A stretch of 64,000 nt of DNA. Source: Desulfomicrobium apsheronum. Its GTDB lineage: Bacteria; Desulfobacterota; Desulfovibrionia; Desulfovibrionales; Desulfomicrobiaceae. The position numbers were made by a program, and so were the translations under genes. Each line of letters opens with the position of its first letter. The first letter of the stretch is position 1. Positions 1 through 9,533 of this stretch are shown in pieces. The stretch spans positions 1 through 64,000 of the forward strand of contig NZ_FORX01000016.1 of NCBI RefSeq assembly GCF_900114115.1. Reading direction: 5' to 3'. The notes under the pieces were generated by a model. It saw only the letters and a program-made list of their open reading frames with translations, was not told the DNA's origin and did no database searches.

Positions 1-744
1 GACATGGAAGTTCGTGAGCTCCTGTCCAAGTACGAGTTCCCCGGCGATGACGTTCCGGTCATCCGCGGTTCCGCACTGAAGGCACTGGAGAGCGACAGCG
101 CCGACACCGATGAGGCCAAGTGCATCCTCGAACTGCTCGACGCTTGCGACGCTTACATTCCCGATCCGATCCGCGAGACCGAGAAGCCCTTCCTGATGCC
201 CATTGAAGACGTGTTCTCCATTTCCGGTCGTGGCACGGTCGTCACCGGTCGTGTTGAGCGCGGCATCGTCCGCGTTGGCGAGGAAGTCGAGATCGTCGGT
301 ATCACCGACACCCGCAAGACGACTTGCACCGGTGTGGAAATGTTCCGCAAGCTTCTTGACGAAGGCCAGGCCGGCGACAACATCGGCGCCCTGCTTCGCG
401 GTATCAAGCGTGACGACGTCGAGCGTGGCCAGGTTCTGGCCAAGCCGGGCAGCATCACCCCGCACACGAAGTTCTCTGCCGAAGTATATGTCCTGAGCAA
501 GGAAGAAGGCGGCCGTCACACACCTTTCTTCTCCGGCTATCGTCCTCAGTTCTATTTCCGTACGACAGACATCACCGGTGTGGTGACTCTGGACGAAGGT
601 GTAGAAATGATCATGCCTGGTGACAACACGACTTTCCATGTGCATCTGATCAACCCGATCGCCATGGAAAAGGGTCTTCGCTTCGCTATCCGCGAAGGTG
701 GACGTACCGTTGGCGCTGGTGTTGTTTCCGAAATCGTGGAGTAA
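1..744 (+). CDS. tuf: Elongation factor Tu, 3' part (5' end outside window)
   Basis: This is the C-terminal 247 residues of EF-Tu, the GTPase that delivers aminoacyl-tRNA to the ribosome. The reading frame is open at base 1, so the G domain with its nucleotide-binding motifs lies outside the window. What is present is the end of the G domain followed by the two beta-barrel domains, with typical stretches such as [13 protein letters not shown] and the C-terminal GRTVGAGVV. It stops with TAA 16 bases before rpsJ, the usual tuf-S10 arrangement, and is probably co-transcribed with the ribosomal operon. Confidence 0.97.
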   Translation, partial: DMEVRELLSKYEFPGDDVPVIRGSALKALESDSADTDEAKCILELLDACDAYIPDPIRETEKPFLMPIEDVFSISGRGTVVTGRVERGIVRVGEEVEIVGITDTRKTTCTGVEMFRKLLDEGQAGDNIGALLRGIKRDDVERGQVLAKPGSITPHTKFSAEVYVLSKEEGGRHTPFFSGYRPQFYFRTTDITGVVTLDEGVEMIMPGDNTTFHVHLINPIAMEKGLRFAIREGGRTVGAGVVSEIVE

Positions 745-759
745 TGAGGCAAGGTCATC

Positions 760-1068
760 ATGAACAGTGACAAAATTCGTATAAAATTGAGAGCGTACGA
801 CTACCGCATTCTGGATAAGGCTGTAGCCGAGATTGTCGATTCCGCACGTAATACCGGCGCATCCATCGCCGGCCCCATTCCGTTGCCGACCCGTATTCAC
901 AAGCAGACGGTTCAGAAGTCTGTGCATGTGGACAAGAAATCTCGGGAACAGTTTGAAATGCGTGTACACAAACGCCTTTTGGACATTCTTGAACCCACCC
1001 AACAGACGGTTGATGCTCTGGGTAAGCTGAATCTTCCCGCTGGCGTTGATGTAGAAATCAAGCTGTAG
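760..1068 (+). CDS. rpsJ: 30S ribosomal protein S10
   Basis: S10 of 102 residues, the normal length, recognised by the N-terminal [15 protein letters not shown] and the [11 protein letters not shown] segment. It is a 30S head protein and also the NusE subunit of transcription antitermination complexes. It opens the S10 operon here, directly after tuf, with rplC 18 bases downstream. Confidence 0.97.
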   Translation: MNSDKIRIKLRAYDYRILDKAVAEIVDSARNTGASIAGPIPLPTRIHKQTVQKSVHVDKKSREQFEMRVHKRLLDILEPTQQTVDALGKLNLPAGVDVEIKL

Positions 1069-1086
1069 GGATAACGAGAGGCTATC

Positions 1087-1719
1087 ATGAAAAAGACTTT
1101 GGGAATCGTTGGGCGCAAAATCGGTATGACCAGAATCTATGGTGCTGACGGAAACGTCATCCCCGTAACGGTCATTCAGGCCGGTCCTTGCCCAGTTATT
1201 GAAAAAAAGGTCAGCGAAAAAGACGGTTACACCGCTTTACAGGTTGGGTTTGAAGAAGTGGCAGCACATCGACTGACCAAACCCGAGCAGGGCCATCAGC
1301 AAAAGGCAAATTGTGGCTTTTACAAAATGCTGAAGGAAATCCGTCTTGGCAGCGTAGATGAATATGAAATCGGTCAGAAACTGACTGTTGAAATGTTCAC
1401 TCCCGGCGAAAAAATTCGCGTTACCGGTACCTCCAAGGGCCGCGGGTTCGCAGGCGTCATCCGTCGTTGGAATTTCGGCGGCGCTCCTGCATCACACGGA
1501 CACGAACAGGTCCACAGAAAGCCCGGCTCGATCGGCCAGTGCGCATGGCCGAGCAAGGTTTTCAAGGGAAAGAAAATGCCGGGTCAGCTTGGAAACAAGA
1601 CCGCCACGATGCTCAATCTTGAGATTGTGGACGTCCGCCCGGAAGACAATGTCGTGCTTGTACGCGGCCAAGTTCCAGGACCCAAGCAGGGGATCGTCGT
1701 CCTCAGCAAGATGAAGTAA
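1087..1719 (+). CDS. rplC: 50S ribosomal protein L3
   Basis: L3 of 210 residues, which binds 23S rRNA near the peptidyl transferase centre and is one of the first proteins in 50S assembly. The family signature around the central loop ([10 protein letters not shown], then [16 protein letters not shown]) is intact. The ATG follows a GAGAGG ribosome-binding site. It lies between rpsJ and rplD in the standard order. Confidence 0.97.
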   Translation: MKKTLGIVGRKIGMTRIYGADGNVIPVTVIQAGPCPVIEKKVSEKDGYTALQVGFEEVAAHRLTKPEQGHQQKANCGFYKMLKEIRLGSVDEYEIGQKLTVEMFTPGEKIRVTGTSKGRGFAGVIRRWNFGGAPASHGHEQVHRKPGSIGQCAWPSKVFKGKKMPGQLGNKTATMLNLEIVDVRPEDNVVLVRGQVPGPKQGIVVLSKMK

Positions 1720-1732
1720 AGGGGTATAGATA

Positions 1733-2353
1733 ATGGCAAACGCGAAAGTATACGATCAAAACAGGATGGAAGTCGGCGAGATTTCCCTGGCTGATGACAT
1801 CTTCCAGGTTGAAGTAAGACCCGAAGTGCTTCACCTGGCTGTGAAATCTCATTTGGCGAAGCTTCGCTCCGGAACCGTAGGTGTCAAAACCCGCGGTCTC
1901 GTCAGGGGCGGCGGCAAGAAGCCGTGGCGCCAGAAGGGCACTGGTCGGGCTCGTGCCGGATCCAGCCGTTCCCCTCTTTGGAGAAGCGGCGCGGTGATCC
2001 ACGGACCTCAGGCCCGTGACTACAGTTTCAAGATCAACAAGCAGATCCGCAAGCTTGCTCTGAAGATGGCCATCTCCTCGCGGTTTACCTCCGAGAACAT
2101 GCTTGTCGTCAACAAGCTCCAGTTCGATGAGATCAAAACCAAGAACTTCGTGGCCTGCAAGGATACCCTCGGGTTGAAAAAAGCCTTGATTGTTGTTGCT
2201 GAAAAAGATACCAACCTTGCTCTTTCGGCCAGGAACGTTCCTGGTATTCTCGTGTTGGATCCGCAGTCGATCAATGTTTACGAAATCCTCAAGTATCCCC
2301 AGATGGTCCTGGACCAGGGTGCTGTTTTGGCCCTGCAGGAGAGGTTGAAATAA
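1733..2353 (+). CDS. rplD: 50S ribosomal protein L4
   Basis: L4 of 206 residues. The long basic loop that reaches into the peptide exit tunnel is visible (GGGKKPWRQKGTGRARAGSS). In many bacteria L4 also regulates its own operon; nothing in this sequence tests that. Its TAA shares one base with the rplW ATG, so the two are probably translationally coupled. Confidence 0.97.
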   Translation: MANAKVYDQNRMEVGEISLADDIFQVEVRPEVLHLAVKSHLAKLRSGTVGVKTRGLVRGGGKKPWRQKGTGRARAGSSRSPLWRSGAVIHGPQARDYSFKINKQIRKLALKMAISSRFTSENMLVVNKLQFDEIKTKNFVACKDTLGLKKALIVVAEKDTNLALSARNVPGILVLDPQSINVYEILKYPQMVLDQGAVLALQERLK

Positions 2354-2643
2354 TGGAAAGCACGCAAGTATTACTCAGGCCGTTGATTTCTGAAAAATCC
2401 ACAGGCCTTAAGGAACTTGGGAATCAAGTTGCTTTTTTTGTTCATTCTGCAGCGAACAAAATCGACGTGCAGCGTGCAGTTGAGAACGTGTTCAACGTTA
2501 AAGTCACCGCTGTGAACATTGTCAATTACCGTCCGCGCACGAGAAAGAAGTTCGGTCGCGTGGTAGGCAAGATCAGCGGATACAAGAAAGCGTACGTATC
2601 TCTTGCCGCCGGCGAAAAGATTGATTTCTTTGAAGGGGTGTAA
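2353..2643 (+). CDS. rplW: 50S ribosomal protein L23
   Basis: L23 of 96 residues. It sits at the rim of the peptide exit tunnel and is the docking site for trigger factor and SRP. The N-terminal [11 protein letters not shown] and the C-terminal [12 protein letters not shown] segment are typical. It overlaps rplD by one base and ends two bases before rplB. Confidence 0.96.
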   Translation: MESTQVLLRPLISEKSTGLKELGNQVAFFVHSAANKIDVQRAVENVFNVKVTAVNIVNYRPRTRKKFGRVVGKISGYKKAYVSLAAGEKIDFFEGV

Positions 2644-2645
2644 TC

Positions 2646-3476
2646 ATGGCAATTCGAAAGCTTAAACCCACATCTGCCGGACGCAGGTCGCAAACTGTTC
2701 TCACGTTTGATGAGATCACTTGCACAACCCCTGAGAAGTCCCTGACCAAGGGTTTGAATAAAAAAAGCGGTCGTAATAATAACGGCCGTGTAACCATGCG
2801 CCGCCGTGGTGGTGGAAACAAGTCTTTGTATCGCCTGATTGATTTTAAGCGTAACAAAATCGATGTCCCGGCCAAGGTAGCCACTATCGAGTACGACCCG
2901 AACAGAAGTGCGCGAATCGCCCTGCTGCATTACGCTGACGGCGATAAACGTTACATAATCTGTCCGCTTGGACTTAATGTAGGCGATCAGATCCTTGCCG
3001 GCGACAAGGCCGATATCAAGCCCGGCAATGCCTTGGCACTGGCCCGCATTCCCCTTGGTACCCTGGTGCATAACATCGAGCTGTACCCCGGACGTGGCGG
3101 CCAGTTGGCCCGCTCTGCCGGAGCATACGCGCAGGTTATCGCCAAGGAAGACAAGTACGCTTTGCTCAGATTGCCCTCGGGCGAAGTTCGCAAGGTGTTG
3201 GCCGTCAACATCGCAACTGTCGGTCAGGTTGGCAATATCGAGCATGAGAATGTCTCCATCGGTAAAGCCGGACGTAATCGTTGGCTGGGCAAGCGCCCCA
3301 AGGTTCGTGGCGTAGCGATGAACCCCGTCGATCACCCGTTGGGTGGTGGCGAGGGCAGAAGTTCTGGCGGACGTCATCCCGTTACCCCGTGGGGTAAGCC
3401 CACCAAGGGATACAAGACCCGTTCACCGAAGAAGCCTTCGTCCAAGTTAATCGTAAAACGCCGTGGAAGTAAGTAG
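2646..3476 (+). CDS. rplB: 50S ribosomal protein L2
   Basis: L2 of 276 residues, a large-subunit core protein needed for subunit association and peptidyl transfer. The functionally important C-terminal segment is intact ([17 protein letters not shown], containing the conserved histidine). Only two bases separate it from rplW. Confidence 0.97.
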   Translation: MAIRKLKPTSAGRRSQTVLTFDEITCTTPEKSLTKGLNKKSGRNNNGRVTMRRRGGGNKSLYRLIDFKRNKIDVPAKVATIEYDPNRSARIALLHYADGDKRYIICPLGLNVGDQILAGDKADIKPGNALALARIPLGTLVHNIELYPGRGGQLARSAGAYAQVIAKEDKYALLRLPSGEVRKVLAVNIATVGQVGNIEHENVSIGKAGRNRWLGKRPKVRGVAMNPVDHPLGGGEGRSSGGRHPVTPWGKPTKGYKTRSPKKPSSKLIVKRRGSK

Positions 3477-3484
3477 GAGTTTCT

Positions 3485-3757
3485 ATGCCTAGGTCTCTGA
3501 AAAAAGGCCCTTTCGTGGATGGCCATCTGCTTAACAAGGTGGAAAAATCCCACGCTGATAGAAGCCGTCAGGTGATCAAGACTTGGTCTCGCCGGTCTAC
3601 GATTTTACCAGAGATGGTCGGACTTACCTTTGCAGTTCATAATGGAAAGAAATTTATCCCGGTGTTTGTCTCTGAGAATATGGTCGGACACAAACTTGGT
3701 GAATTTGCACCCACCAGGACTTATTTTGGCCACGCTGCTGATAAGAAGAAGAAATAG
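3485..3757 (+). CDS. rpsS: 30S ribosomal protein S19
   Basis: S19 of 90 residues in the 30S head, where it contacts S13 and A-site tRNA. The start [15 protein letters not shown] and the end [12 protein letters not shown] are diagnostic. It lies eight bases after rplB, in the conserved order. Confidence 0.97.
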   Translation: MPRSLKKGPFVDGHLLNKVEKSHADRSRQVIKTWSRRSTILPEMVGLTFAVHNGKKFIPVFVSENMVGHKLGEFAPTRTYFGHAADKKKK

Positions 3758-3771
3758 ACAGGAAGTTTCAA

Positions 3772-4104
3772 ATGGAAACAAGATCAGTTGCCAAGTTTAT
3801 ACGCGTTTCCCCGCAGAAAGCCAGGTTGGTCGCACGTAACGTGACCGGTAAACACGTGGAAGATGCGTTGAATGTCCTGAAATTCACCCCCAAGAAAGCT
3901 GCCCGTCTGATTGAGAAGGTTCTGACGACTGCAATTGCCAACGCTGAACACAATTCCAAACTCAACGTCGACAACCTCTATGTGAAGGAAGTTCGCATAG
4001 ATGGCGGCCCGAGCTGGAAGCGGATTCAATCGAGAGCAATGGGCCGGGCTTACAGAATTATCAAGCGCAGCAGCCACATTACTGTGGTTGTCGATGAACT
4101 CTAG
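3772..4104 (+). CDS. rplV: 50S ribosomal protein L22
   Basis: L22 of 110 residues, whose beta-hairpin lines the exit tunnel. The C-terminal hairpin RAMGRAYRIIKRSSHI is present. It lies between rpsS and rpsC, with 12 bases to the rpsC start. Confidence 0.96.
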   Translation: METRSVAKFIRVSPQKARLVARNVTGKHVEDALNVLKFTPKKAARLIEKVLTTAIANAEHNSKLNVDNLYVKEVRIDGGPSWKRIQSRAMGRAYRIIKRSSHITVVVDEL

Positions 4105-4116
4105 GAGGGCAGTGCT

Positions 4117-4755
4117 TTGGGTCATAAAGTTCATCCTTACGGATTCCGTTTGGGATACAATAAAAACTGGAAGTCCCGTTGGTTCAGCGACAAGAAATAT
4201 GCTGAGTATGTTTTCGAAGACAGTAAGCTTCGGAAGTATGTGAAGGAAAAGCTGTTTCATGCCGGTATTTCCAAGATTGAAATCGAGAGAGCTGCCGACA
4301 AGGTTCGTCTGATACTTTTCACTGCACGCCCCGGTATTGTTATCGGACGAAAGGGCGTTGAAATTGAAAAGTTGCGGGCTGAACTCAAGGGCAAGTTCGC
4401 TCGTGAGTTTGTGATAGAGGTCAACGAAATCCGCCGCCCGGAAACAGATGCACAGCTCGTTGCGGAATCCATTGCGCAGCAGCTCGAGCGTCGGGTAGCT
4501 TTTCGTCGTGCCATCAAGAAGACACTGGGCATGGCCCAGAAGTTCGGAGCGCTCGGGATCAAGGTCCAGTGTGGCGGCCGTCTTGGTGGAGCGGAAATCG
4601 CTCGTACGGAATGGGCGAGAGAGGGTCGTGTGCCTTTGCATACCTTGCGTGCCGACATCGACTACGGTGTTGCACTTGCCAAGACCACTTACGGGATCAT
4701 TGGCGTAAAGGTATGGGTGTTCAAGGGTGAGATCCTGAGCGAGGTAGATAGCTGA
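4117..4755 (+). CDS. rpsC: 30S ribosomal protein S3 (TTG start)
   Basis: S3 of 212 residues, with an N-terminal KH domain ([10 protein letters not shown]) and the C-terminal S3 domain. It forms part of the mRNA entry tunnel. The start is TTG at 4117, chosen because the universal N-terminus (M)[12 protein letters not shown] follows directly and a GGAGGG site precedes it by about six bases; no in-frame ATG fits. The TGA overlaps the ATG of rplP by one base. Confidence 0.96.
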   Translation: MGHKVHPYGFRLGYNKNWKSRWFSDKKYAEYVFEDSKLRKYVKEKLFHAGISKIEIERAADKVRLILFTARPGIVIGRKGVEIEKLRAELKGKFAREFVIEVNEIRRPETDAQLVAESIAQQLERRVAFRRAIKKTLGMAQKFGALGIKVQCGGRLGGAEIARTEWAREGRVPLHTLRADIDYGVALAKTTYGIIGVKVWVFKGEILSEVDS

Positions 4756-5162
4756 TGCTGAGTCCTAAAAAGGTCAAATTTCGGAAGCAGCAGAAGGGTC
4801 GTATTCGCGGTCTTGCAGGTCGCGCGACCACGGTTGCTTTTGGTGAAATCGGTTTGAAGGCTATGGAATGCGGAAAACTCACGAGTCAGCAAATTGAAGC
4901 CGCCCGTATCGCGATGATGCGACACATTAAAAGAGGCGGTAAGGTTTTCATTCGTATTTTTCCCGACAAGACGATCACGGCCAAACCCTTGGAAGTTCGT
5001 CAGGGTAAAGGTAAGGGCTCGCCAGTCGGTTGGTGCGCACCAGTTCAGAGAGGCCGCATCCTTTATGAAATCAAGGGTGTCGACGTTGAACTGGCTAAAG
5101 AAGCATTGCAGAGAGCTGCCTACAAGCTGCCTATAAAGACTACCATAGTCGAAAAGGAGTAA
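4755..5162 (+). CDS. rplP: 50S ribosomal protein L16
   Basis: L16 of 135 residues, located near the A site and the central protuberance. It is recognised from the start [16 protein letters not shown] and from [18 protein letters not shown]. It overlaps the rpsC stop by one base and is followed by rpmC after six bases. Confidence 0.97.
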   Translation: MLSPKKVKFRKQQKGRIRGLAGRATTVAFGEIGLKAMECGKLTSQQIEAARIAMMRHIKRGGKVFIRIFPDKTITAKPLEVRQGKGKGSPVGWCAPVQRGRILYEIKGVDVELAKEALQRAAYKLPIKTTIVEKE

Positions 5163-5168
5163 GACAGG

Positions 5169-5372
5169 ATGAATGCTCAACAATTACGGGAATTGGGTCC
5201 TGAGAAGCTCCAGGTTAAACTTGGTGAATTTCGTAAGGAATTGATGAATCTTCGTTTTCAGCATGCAACCGCGCAGCTTGAAAATAGTCAGAGAATACCG
5301 CTTGTTAAGAAATCCATAGCTCGGATTTTGACGATTTTGAAAGCGAAGGACATGGAGACAGGTGATGAGTAA
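5169..5372 (+). CDS. rpmC: 50S ribosomal protein L29
   Basis: L29 of 67 residues, an antiparallel helical hairpin protein at the exit tunnel rim next to L23. The typical LRFQHATAQLENSQRI segment is present. Its end overlaps the start of rpsQ. Confidence 0.95.
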   Translation: MNAQQLRELGPEKLQVKLGEFRKELMNLRFQHATAQLENSQRIPLVKKSIARILTILKAKDMETGDE

Positions 5373-5631
5373 CAGCGGAAAGACATCAAACAAGAGAACT
5401 CTTGTTGGCTTCGTAGTGAGCGATAAGAACGACAAGACCATTGTCGTACGTGTCGAAACACTGGTCAAACATCCTGTTCTTAAAAAATATATCCGCCGCA
5501 GAAAGAAATTCATGGCTCATGACCCCAACAATGAATGTCACATTGGGGATAAAGTTCAGATCGTCGAGTCCCGTCCTTTGAGTGCGCGGAAGAATTGGCA
5601 TCTGATGAAAATCATTGAAAGAGCTTTGTAG
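5365..5631 (+). CDS. rpsQ: 30S ribosomal protein S17
   Basis: S17 of 88 residues, a primary 16S rRNA binder with an OB fold (core [18 protein letters not shown]). The ATG at 5365 is chosen over an in-frame GTG three bases upstream; either way the start overlaps the end of rpmC by 8-11 bases. rplN follows after 11 bases. Confidence 0.95.
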   Translation: MSNSGKTSNKRTLVGFVVSDKNDKTIVVRVETLVKHPVLKKYIRRRKKFMAHDPNNECHIGDKVQIVESRPLSARKNWHLMKIIERAL

Positions 5632-5642
5632 GGGATTGTAAA

Positions 5643-6011
5643 ATGATTCAAATGCAGACGACTTTGGATGTCGCAGACAATTCCGGAGCCAAGAAGGTTG
5701 CCTGCATCAAGGTGCTAGGCGGAAGCAAGAGGCGTTACGCTCGCGTTGGTGACATCATTATGGTGTCCGTCAAAGAAGCGATTCCTCATGGAAAAGTCAA
5801 AAAGGGCGATGTTCTCCAGGCAGTAGTTGTAAGAACAACAAAAGAGATCGGCCGACCCGATGGTACTTTTATCCGTTTCGACAATAATTCAGCAGTTATG
5901 CTGAATAAGAACCTTGAGCCGATGGGCACTCGTATTTTTGGGCCTGTTGCACGTGAATTGCGGGCAAAGAACTTTATGAAGATTGTATCTTTAGCCCCAG
6001 AGGTGTTGTAA
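5643..6011 (+). CDS. rplN: 50S ribosomal protein L14
   Basis: L14 of 122 residues at the subunit interface. The start [18 protein letters not shown] and the basic end are diagnostic. It opens the classical spc set of genes, but no promoter-sized gap separates it from rpsQ, so it is probably transcribed with the genes upstream. Confidence 0.97.
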   Translation: MIQMQTTLDVADNSGAKKVACIKVLGGSKRRYARVGDIIMVSVKEAIPHGKVKKGDVLQAVVVRTTKEIGRPDGTFIRFDNNSAVMLNKNLEPMGTRIFGPVARELRAKNFMKIVSLAPEVL

Positions 6012-6014
6012 TCT

Positions 6015-6344
6015 ATGTCTACTCATGTCTGGAAAATTCACAAAGATGACAATGTGATGATTCTTGTCGGAAAAGACAAAGGTAAGATCGGCAAGGTTGT
6101 CAAAATTCTTCGCAGCAAAAAGCAGGTTATTGTCGAGAAGGCTAATATGGTGAAAAAACACACCAAGCCCAATCCTTATAACAACCAGCCTGGCGGAATA
6201 GTTGAGAAGGAAATGCCTGTGGACGTTTCTAACGTTCAGTTGGTGTGCAACGCTTGCTCAAAGCCGACAAGAGTTGGGTATAAGTTTACTGACGATAACA
6301 AGAAAGTTCGTTATTGCAAAAAATGCAATGAAACGATCAGTTAA
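6015..6344 (+). CDS. rplX: 50S ribosomal protein L24 with C-terminal zinc ribbon
   Basis: L24 of 109 residues, an early 50S assembly initiator. After the KOW motif region ([19 protein letters not shown]) the C-terminus carries two CxxC pairs (VCNAC about residue 77, YCKKC about residue 98), the zinc-ribbon form found in many but not all bacteria. It starts three bases after the rplN stop. Confidence 0.96.
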   Translation: MSTHVWKIHKDDNVMILVGKDKGKIGKVVKILRSKKQVIVEKANMVKKHTKPNPYNNQPGGIVEKEMPVDVSNVQLVCNACSKPTRVGYKFTDDNKKVRYCKKCNETIS

Positions 6345-6353
6345 GGTGCAGCA

Positions 6354-6893
6354 ATGAGTAGTCTCATAAAGATCTACAAAGATAAAGTCGCTCCTGAACT
6401 CTCGAAGGAATTCAACTACACGTCAGTGATGCAGATTCCTTCGATTAAATGTGTCTCATTGAACATGGGACTGGGTGAAGGTAGCCAGAATAACAAAATC
6501 ATACAGGATTCTGTACGCGATTTGTCTCTGATTGCTGGTCAGCGGGCCGTTGTAACACGGGCAAAGAAATCCATCGCTGCGTTCAAGCTGCGTGAGGGAA
6601 TGCCTGTAGGCTGCCGGGTATCGCTTCGAGGAGACAGAATGTGGGCTTTTCTGGAGAAGCTGTTGACCATTGCGCTTCCCAGAGTCCGCGACTTCCGGGG
6701 TGTACCGGACAGAGGTTTTGATGGCCGCGGAAATTATACCCTTGGCATTAAGGAACATACTATCTTTCCCGAAATCGAGATCGATAGGATCGAAAAAGCA
6801 GTGGGTATGAATATTTCTGTTATAACTACTGCCCAGACTGACAAAGAAGGCAAGATGCTTTTGAAGCTTCTTGGAATGCCCTTCAAGAAGTAA
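6354..6893 (+). CDS. rplE: 50S ribosomal protein L5
   Basis: L5 of 179 residues, which binds 5S rRNA and contacts the P-site tRNA elbow in the central protuberance. Typical segments include [20 protein letters not shown] and [14 protein letters not shown]. It precedes rpsN with the usual spacing. Confidence 0.97.
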   Translation: MSSLIKIYKDKVAPELSKEFNYTSVMQIPSIKCVSLNMGLGEGSQNNKIIQDSVRDLSLIAGQRAVVTRAKKSIAAFKLREGMPVGCRVSLRGDRMWAFLEKLLTIALPRVRDFRGVPDRGFDGRGNYTLGIKEHTIFPEIEIDRIEKAVGMNISVITTAQTDKEGKMLLKLLGMPFKK

Positions 6894-6906
6894 GGAGGAG
6901 TGTAAC

Positions 6907-7092
6907 TTGACTCGTACATCTTTGATGGTCAAGGCTCAGCGGAAGCCCAAATTTTCCACACGCCAGTATAACAGATGTCCCATTTGCGGTCGGCCCAGAG
7001 CCTTCATGCGCAAGTTCGGCATTTGCAGAATCTGCTTCAGGAATATGGCCCTTGCCGGTGAACTGCCTGGCGTAAGAAAATCTAGCTGGTAA
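6907..7092 (+). CDS. rpsN: 30S ribosomal protein S14, zinc-binding short form (TTG start)
   Basis: S14 of 61 residues, the short zinc-binding form. The two CxxC pairs are visible ([11 protein letters not shown] and GICRICFRN). The start is TTG at 6907, preceded by AAGGAGGAG about seven bases upstream; an earlier in-frame ATG would lie inside rplE and give an N-terminus unlike the family. The stop is TAA at 7090. Confidence 0.95.
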   Translation: MTRTSLMVKAQRKPKFSTRQYNRCPICGRPRAFMRKFGICRICFRNMALAGELPGVRKSSW

Positions 7093-7105
7093 ATGAGGTA
7101 CGCTC

Positions 7106-7489
7106 ATGTCTGTCATAGATCCTATTGCAGATTTATTGACTCGAATTCGTAATGCATACAAAGCGATGCATTCAACTGTTTCTATTACTCCCAGCCGCAC
7201 CCGCGAGGCGCTGCTCAAAATATTGAACGAAGAGGGCTATATCAATGGATACGCCCTTGAGAATGATGCCTTACTGGTTAATTTGAAATACCATGAAAAT
7301 AAGGCTGTCGTTGCCGGCTTGAAGAGAATCAGCAAGCCAGGTCGTCGTATTTATGTGGGTGCAAAGAGCATTCCTTCTGTGCAAAATGGTCTTGGAATTT
7401 GCATTTTGTCCACATCCAAGGGTGTGCTCGAGGGAAAACAGGCTGCCGAAATCGGCGTTGGCGGCGAACTTCTTTGTGAGATTTGGTAG
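7106..7489 (+). CDS. rpsH: 30S ribosomal protein S8
   Basis: S8 of 127 residues, a central-domain 16S rRNA binder. The start MSVIDPIADLLTRIRNA and the end segment GILSTSKG-like (ICILSTSKGVLEGKQA) are typical. In E. coli S8 regulates spc translation; no such site was looked for here. Confidence 0.97.
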   Translation: MSVIDPIADLLTRIRNAYKAMHSTVSITPSRTREALLKILNEEGYINGYALENDALLVNLKYHENKAVVAGLKRISKPGRRIYVGAKSIPSVQNGLGICILSTSKGVLEGKQAAEIGVGGELLCEIW

Positions 7490-7498
7490 GAGATCGCT

Positions 7499-8038
7499 AT
7501 GTCTCGAGTAGGAAAAATGCCGATCAGCATCCCTGGTGGTGTTGATCTTAAAATCGCGGAAAGCGGGATTGAAGTGAAAGGACCCAAGGGGGTTCTTACT
7601 CTTGCTAATCATCCTGCCATCGCAGTCAGTGTCGACAATAATACGGTTTCCGTTAATCCTGTTGACGACAGCCGGATCGCCCGCCAGCAGCATGGCTTGC
7701 GGAGAACACTGCTTGCTAATGCCGTGACCGGCGTCACCAGCGGATTCGAGAAGACTCTCGAAGTCATTGGCGTTGGTTACAAGGTCAACGTTCAGGGCAA
7801 TACCGTAGTGCTGAATGTCGGTTTTTCTCATCCGGTCAACTTTGCGTTGCCCGCCGGAATTCAGGCCAAGGCCGAAGGCAACAAGCTTACCATCTCCGGA
7901 TGCGACAAGCAGGCTGTTGGCGAAGTTGCGGCTCAGATTCGCCGGGTTCGTCCGCCTGAGCCTTATAAGGGCAAGGGTATCAAATATACTGATGAGACTA
8001 TCCGTCGCAAGGCCGGCAAATCCGGCGGCAAGAAATAG
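7499..8038 (+). CDS. rplF: 50S ribosomal protein L6
   Basis: L6 of 179 residues with two related domains. The start MSRVGKMPISIPGGV and the C-terminal signature RRVRPPEPYKGKGIKY are intact. It lies between rpsH and rplR as usual. Confidence 0.97.
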   Translation: MSRVGKMPISIPGGVDLKIAESGIEVKGPKGVLTLANHPAIAVSVDNNTVSVNPVDDSRIARQQHGLRRTLLANAVTGVTSGFEKTLEVIGVGYKVNVQGNTVVLNVGFSHPVNFALPAGIQAKAEGNKLTISGCDKQAVGEVAAQIRRVRPPEPYKGKGIKYTDETIRRKAGKSGGKK

Positions 8039-8046
8039 GATAAGCT

Positions 8047-8400
8047 ATGAAATTATCAAGAGATGAAGCCCGTAAAAAACGCAAGATGCGGATTCGTAAA
8101 AAGATCAACGGTACGCCTGAAAGGCCAAGACTGGTTGTTTTTCGCTCCAGCAAGCATATTTACGCGCAGATAATTGACGACTTGGCTGGCGCAACATTGG
8201 CATCCGCTTCAACACTGTGCCTCGAAGGCGACAATATTCGTCTGACTGTCGAGAATGCCAAGTTGGTAGGAAAGAAGGTTGCCGAAGAAGCGATCAAGAA
8301 GAGCATCACTTCCGTGGTCTTTGATCGCAACGGCTTCGTATACCATGGCCGGATTAAAGCCGTTGCCGATGGAGCCCGAGAAGGCGGCTTAAATTTTTAA
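8047..8400 (+). CDS. rplR: 50S ribosomal protein L18
   Basis: L18 of 117 residues, which binds 5S rRNA. A basic N-terminus is followed by [20 protein letters not shown] and the C-terminal [16 protein letters not shown]. It lies between rplF and rpsE. Confidence 0.96.
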   Translation: MKLSRDEARKKRKMRIRKKINGTPERPRLVVFRSSKHIYAQIIDDLAGATLASASTLCLEGDNIRLTVENAKLVGKKVAEEAIKKSITSVVFDRNGFVYHGRIKAVADGAREGGLNF

Positions 8401-8412
8401 TCGAGGACATCC

Positions 8413-8904
8413 ATGCAACAAAACGAATTTGAACTCATTGAGAAAATTGTCTATCTCAATCGCGTCGCCAAAGTTGTCAAGGGTGGCCGTCGATTCAGCT
8501 TCAGCGCATTAGTCGTTGTCGGTGACGGAAAGGGAACGGTTGGATTTGGCCTTGGTAAGGCCAACCAGGTTCCCGATGCCATCAAGAAGGCCACCGACAG
8601 GGCTCGCAAGGATATGCAGAAGGTTGAACTTCTCGATGGTACCATCCCTTACGAAGTATTGGGGAATTTTGGCGCAGGTCACGTAATGCTCAAACCTGCT
8701 TCGGCAGGTACCGGGATCATTGCCGGCGGCCCCGTCCGTGCCGTCATGGAAGCCGCTGGCGTTCATGACATTCTGACCAAGGCCATTGGCACGAACAATC
8801 CTCATAATGTGCTTCGCGCTACATTTGCCGGACTTCGTTCCCTTCGCAGCGCCGAACTCGTCGGACGGATGAGAGGCAAGACTCTCACCATCAAGAGAAA
8901 ATAG
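8413..8904 (+). CDS. rpsE: 30S ribosomal protein S5
   Basis: S5 of 163 residues, with a dsRNA-binding-like N-terminal domain and a role in decoding accuracy. Conserved segments are [19 protein letters not shown] and the [13 protein letters not shown] loop. rpmD begins eight bases after its stop. Confidence 0.97.
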   Translation: MQQNEFELIEKIVYLNRVAKVVKGGRRFSFSALVVVGDGKGTVGFGLGKANQVPDAIKKATDRARKDMQKVELLDGTIPYEVLGNFGAGHVMLKPASAGTGIIAGGPVRAVMEAAGVHDILTKAIGTNNPHNVLRATFAGLRSLRSAELVGRMRGKTLTIKRK

Positions 8905-8912
8905 GTGAAGTT

Positions 8913-9083
8913 ATGATTAAGATCAAACTGACTAAGAGCCTTATCACCCAGAGCCCCGTGCAGAAAAGAACTGTTAAGGCTCTTGGTTTTACCAAGCTCA
9001 ACCAGGTCCGCACTCTTCCCGACAATGACTGTGTTCGAGGGATGATCAATAAAGTCAAGCATCTTGTAGAGGTTATTCAATAA
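8913..9083 (+). CDS. rpmD: 50S ribosomal protein L30
   Basis: A small gene of 56 residues starting at ATG 8913. The protein reads MIKIKLTKSLI at the start and KHLVEVIQ at the end, with the core VKALGFTKLNQVRTLPD typical of bacterial L30. It lies in the conserved place between rpsE and rplO. Its TAA shares a base with the rplO ATG. Confidence 0.95.
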   Translation: MIKIKLTKSLITQSPVQKRTVKALGFTKLNQVRTLPDNDCVRGMINKVKHLVEVIQ

Positions 9084-9529
9084 TGAACCTGCATGAATTG
9101 TATCCATATCCCGAGGAACGCGCCAAAGTGAAAAGACTGGGTCGCGGCACTGCTTCGGGCCAGGGCGGAACTTCAGGCAAAGGTCACAAGGGTCAGAATG
9201 CTCGTAGTGGTGGCGGAGTACCTGCATGGTTTGAAGGCGGCCAGATGCGTCTTTACCGCAGACTCCCCAAACGCGGCTTCAAGAATCCCTTTCGTGTCAC
9301 CTACCAGACTCTCAATCTGTCGACCATTTATTCCGCCTTTGCAGACAAGGCCGAAGTGCTGATCGAAGATTTGTATCTGTCCGGTCTTGTTGATCGCGAT
9401 CAGCCGATCAAGATTCTTGGCGACGGTGAAGCTGTCAAGGCGCTCAAGATCACTGCTCACAAGTTCAGCAAGCAGGCTGTGGAAAAAATCACTGCAGCGG
9501 GTGGCGAAGCCATTTCGATCGAAGGATAG
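9083..9529 (+). CDS. rplO: 50S ribosomal protein L15
   Basis: L15 of 148 residues, a late-assembly 50S protein. The glycine- and basic-rich N-terminus (KRLGRGTASGQGGTSGKGHK) is diagnostic. It overlaps rpmD by one base, and its last codons provide the ribosome-binding site of secY. Confidence 0.96.
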   Translation: MNLHELYPYPEERAKVKRLGRGTASGQGGTSGKGHKGQNARSGGGVPAWFEGGQMRLYRRLPKRGFKNPFRVTYQTLNLSTIYSAFADKAEVLIEDLYLSGLVDRDQPIKILGDGEAVKALKITAHKFSKQAVEKITAAGGEAISIEG

Positions 9530-9533
9530 TAAT